From: Leptolinea sp. UBA1437
GTDB taxonomy: Bacteria; Chloroflexota; Anaerolineae; Anaerolineales; Anaerolineaceae
DNA: 8,244 bases
NCBI GenBank assembly: GCA_002329625.1
Contig: DCTP01000130.1
Location: 23,647-31,890, forward strand
Direction of reading: 5' to 3'
The notes beneath the pieces were generated by a model that was not told the origin of the DNA, made no database searches, and saw only the letters and a list, made by a program, of their open reading frames with translations. This document shows, one piece after another, positions 7,234-8,244 of the stretch; within the stretch, counting starts at the first letter, position 1, and each line of letters opens with the position of its first letter. A program made the position numbers and the translations under genes.

Positions 7234-7278
7234 GATTGAACGAATGAAAAAATTGGATCCATTAATAAATATTTTCTG

Positions 7279-7293
7279 AGAAACCTCCTTTCT
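7279..7293 (-). promoter_or_regulatory. Orphan AAGGAGG site inside a small inverted repeat
   Basis: On the minus strand, AGAAA-GGAGG-TTTCT lies 10 bases after the regulator stop codon. It contains a near-perfect ribosome binding site (AAAGGAGG), yet the next ATG is about 20 bases away and no start codon sits at normal spacing. Ribosome-binding orphan sites of this type are known to act as 5' mRNA stabilisers in Bacillus. A remnant of an older gene start is an alternative. The rest of this 88-base gap shows no convincing promoter. Confidence 0.4.
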
Positions 7294-7302
7294 GAACTGG
7301 GT

Positions 7303-8244
7303 TTAGCGGGGAGAAGCCGCCGTTGAACCTCGGATAATGAGCTGAGTAGGAAGAACTTGTTGAAAGGGCTTTTCATCAATCTCTTTCGTGATCATTCGAT
7401 AGAGTGTCTTGGCAGCGATCTGCCCTTTTAAAAATGCATCCTGCCTGACAGATGTAAGCGGTGGAGTCGAGAATCGCGCCAGTTCAATATCATCAAATCC
7501 GATAACAGAGACATCTTGCGGCACATGCCAGCCGGCTTCACTTAATCCTTGGACGGCACCGATCGCGATCATATCATCTCCGCAAAGGATAGCTGTAGGA
7601 GGATTTGGAGATTTCATAAGTTGTAAGGCAAAGGTTCTTCCGGCATCAGAAGAAAAATCCATGTAATAGATCAGGGATTCATCAACCGGAATCCCCCTTT
7701 CTGTAAGTGCCTTTTTATACCCTTTAACCCGTAACCGTACCGAAATCAAATTTTCTGGCCCCGCCAACAGTGCCATTCGACGATGATTCAATGAATATAA
7801 ATGGTCGATCGCCTGTTCCATCCCATCGATGAAATCGGAATCCACCCAACAGGTTGGGTTGTTTTCTTCGGCAATGCGACAGGTAAAAATAGATGGGAAA
7901 TTATTTTCTGATAGTTCAGGAAGATTCGGATCATTTACCGGAATACTCATAAAAATCAGTCCATCCACCAGACGCTGATAATATAAATGGGAGTATGGCA
8001 TATTCTTATGTGCAAGATGGATAAGTAAATTGATATTGTGCTCTGAAAGTGTTTCGGCGATTCCTCTCATCACTTCATTGAAGAAAGGGTGAGAAAAAAT
8101 ATAGTTTGCAGAATGTTGAATGACCAGTCCGACCGTGTTGGACCGTCCATTAACTAAATTTCGAGCGATTGTATTCGGATAATATCCCAGATCATCAATT
8201 ATTTGCTGGATTCGTCTGCGTGTTTCTTCGGATACTTCTCCATC
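7303..8244 (-). CDS. LacI-family transcriptional regulator, N-terminus cut by window edge
   Basis: A LacI/GalR-type sugar-responsive DNA-binding protein; 313 residues are present. The frame is open to base 8244 with no start inside the true N-terminus. By comparison with LacI (VSxxTR at residue 30), about 26 residues carrying most of the helix-turn-helix are outside the window. Visible parts are VSEETRRRIQQIIDDLGYYPN (the end of the DNA-binding domain), the hinge helix ARNLVNGRSNTVGLV (27-41), and then the periplasmic-binding-like sensor domain. In the latter are DGLIF (94-98), HLYSLNHRRMALLAG (148-162), ILCGDDMIAIGA (219-230), VSVIGFDD (245-252) and PPLTSVRQD (261-269). The gene ends 88 bases before the binding-protein gene in the same direction, so it is the likely local repressor of the cassette. 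The operator is probably upstream of the window. The effector is unknown. Confidence 0.95.
   Translation of the reverse strand, partial: DGEVSEETRRRIQQIIDDLGYYPNTIARNLVNGRSNTVGLVIQHSANYIFSHPFFNEVMRGIAETLSEHNINLLIHLAHKNMPYSHLYYQRLVDGLIFMSIPVNDPNLPELSENNFPSIFTCRIAEENNPTCWVDSDFIDGMEQAIDHLYSLNHRRMALLAGPENLISVRLRVKGYKKALTERGIPVDESLIYYMDFSSDAGRTFALQLMKSPNPPTAILCGDDMIAIGAVQGLSEAGWHVPQDVSVIGFDDIELARFSTPPLTSVRQDAFLKGQIAAKTLYRMITKEIDEKPFQQVLPTQLIIRGSTAASPR

Noticed and set aside
7254..7261. Palindrome TGGATCCA in the leader of the binding-protein gene
   Set aside because: Only 8 bases, with no symmetrical extension; expected by chance.
7215..7379. Upstream extension of the binding-protein frame to a start at 7379
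   Set aside because: It would overlap the end of the regulator gene and put 55 residues before a clean signal peptide; the ATG at 7214 has an ideal ribosome binding site.

Overview
The window is a compact, AT-leaning bacterial segment in which every supported gene lies on the minus strand, so transcription runs from high to low coordinates. Ribosome binding sites are strong and purine-rich (AAGGAG or AGGAGG), at least one Rho-independent terminator is visible, and the sulfatase is activated by an oxygen-independent radical SAM maturase. This suggests an anaerobe or facultative anaerobe that uses polymeric or sulfated carbohydrate. The solute-binding protein carries a type I signal peptide instead of a lipobox, which fits a diderm better than a typical Firmicute. 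The phylum cannot be fixed from the sequence alone.

In transcription order: (1) 8244-7303, a LacI-family regulator whose DNA-binding N-terminus lies beyond the window edge. (2) 7214-5871, an extracytoplasmic sugar-binding protein of a CUT1-type ABC importer. (3) 5714-4785 and 4764-3931, the two membrane subunits (MalF-like, then MalG-like). (4) 3912-3859, a possible 17-codon leader ORF overlapping the next start. (5) 3862-2660, an anaerobic sulfatase-maturating enzyme (anSME). (6) 2631-1171, a Cys-type sulfatase. A terminator at 1119-1089 closes this unit. (7) After a fresh sigma-A-like promoter (1043-1014), an iron-dependent alcohol dehydrogenase starts at 975 and runs off the window at base 1.

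The genes read as a dedicated cassette for one sulfated, probably carbohydrate, ligand. The regulator senses it or a breakdown product, the importer carries it in, and the maturase converts the sulfatase active-site Cys49 to formylglycine. The sulfatase has no signal peptide, so the sulfate group would be removed in the cytoplasm, after uptake. No transporter ATPase, glycoside hydrolase or sugar kinase is visible. The ATPase is probably a shared MsmX/UgpC-type protein encoded elsewhere.

The intergenic regions are also structured. Two short inverted repeats upstream of the binding-protein gene display GGAG in their loops, and a perfect 12-bp stem-loop separates that gene from the permeases. 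There is no mobile element, CRISPR array or RNA gene, and no stretch above 300 bases lacks a gene.
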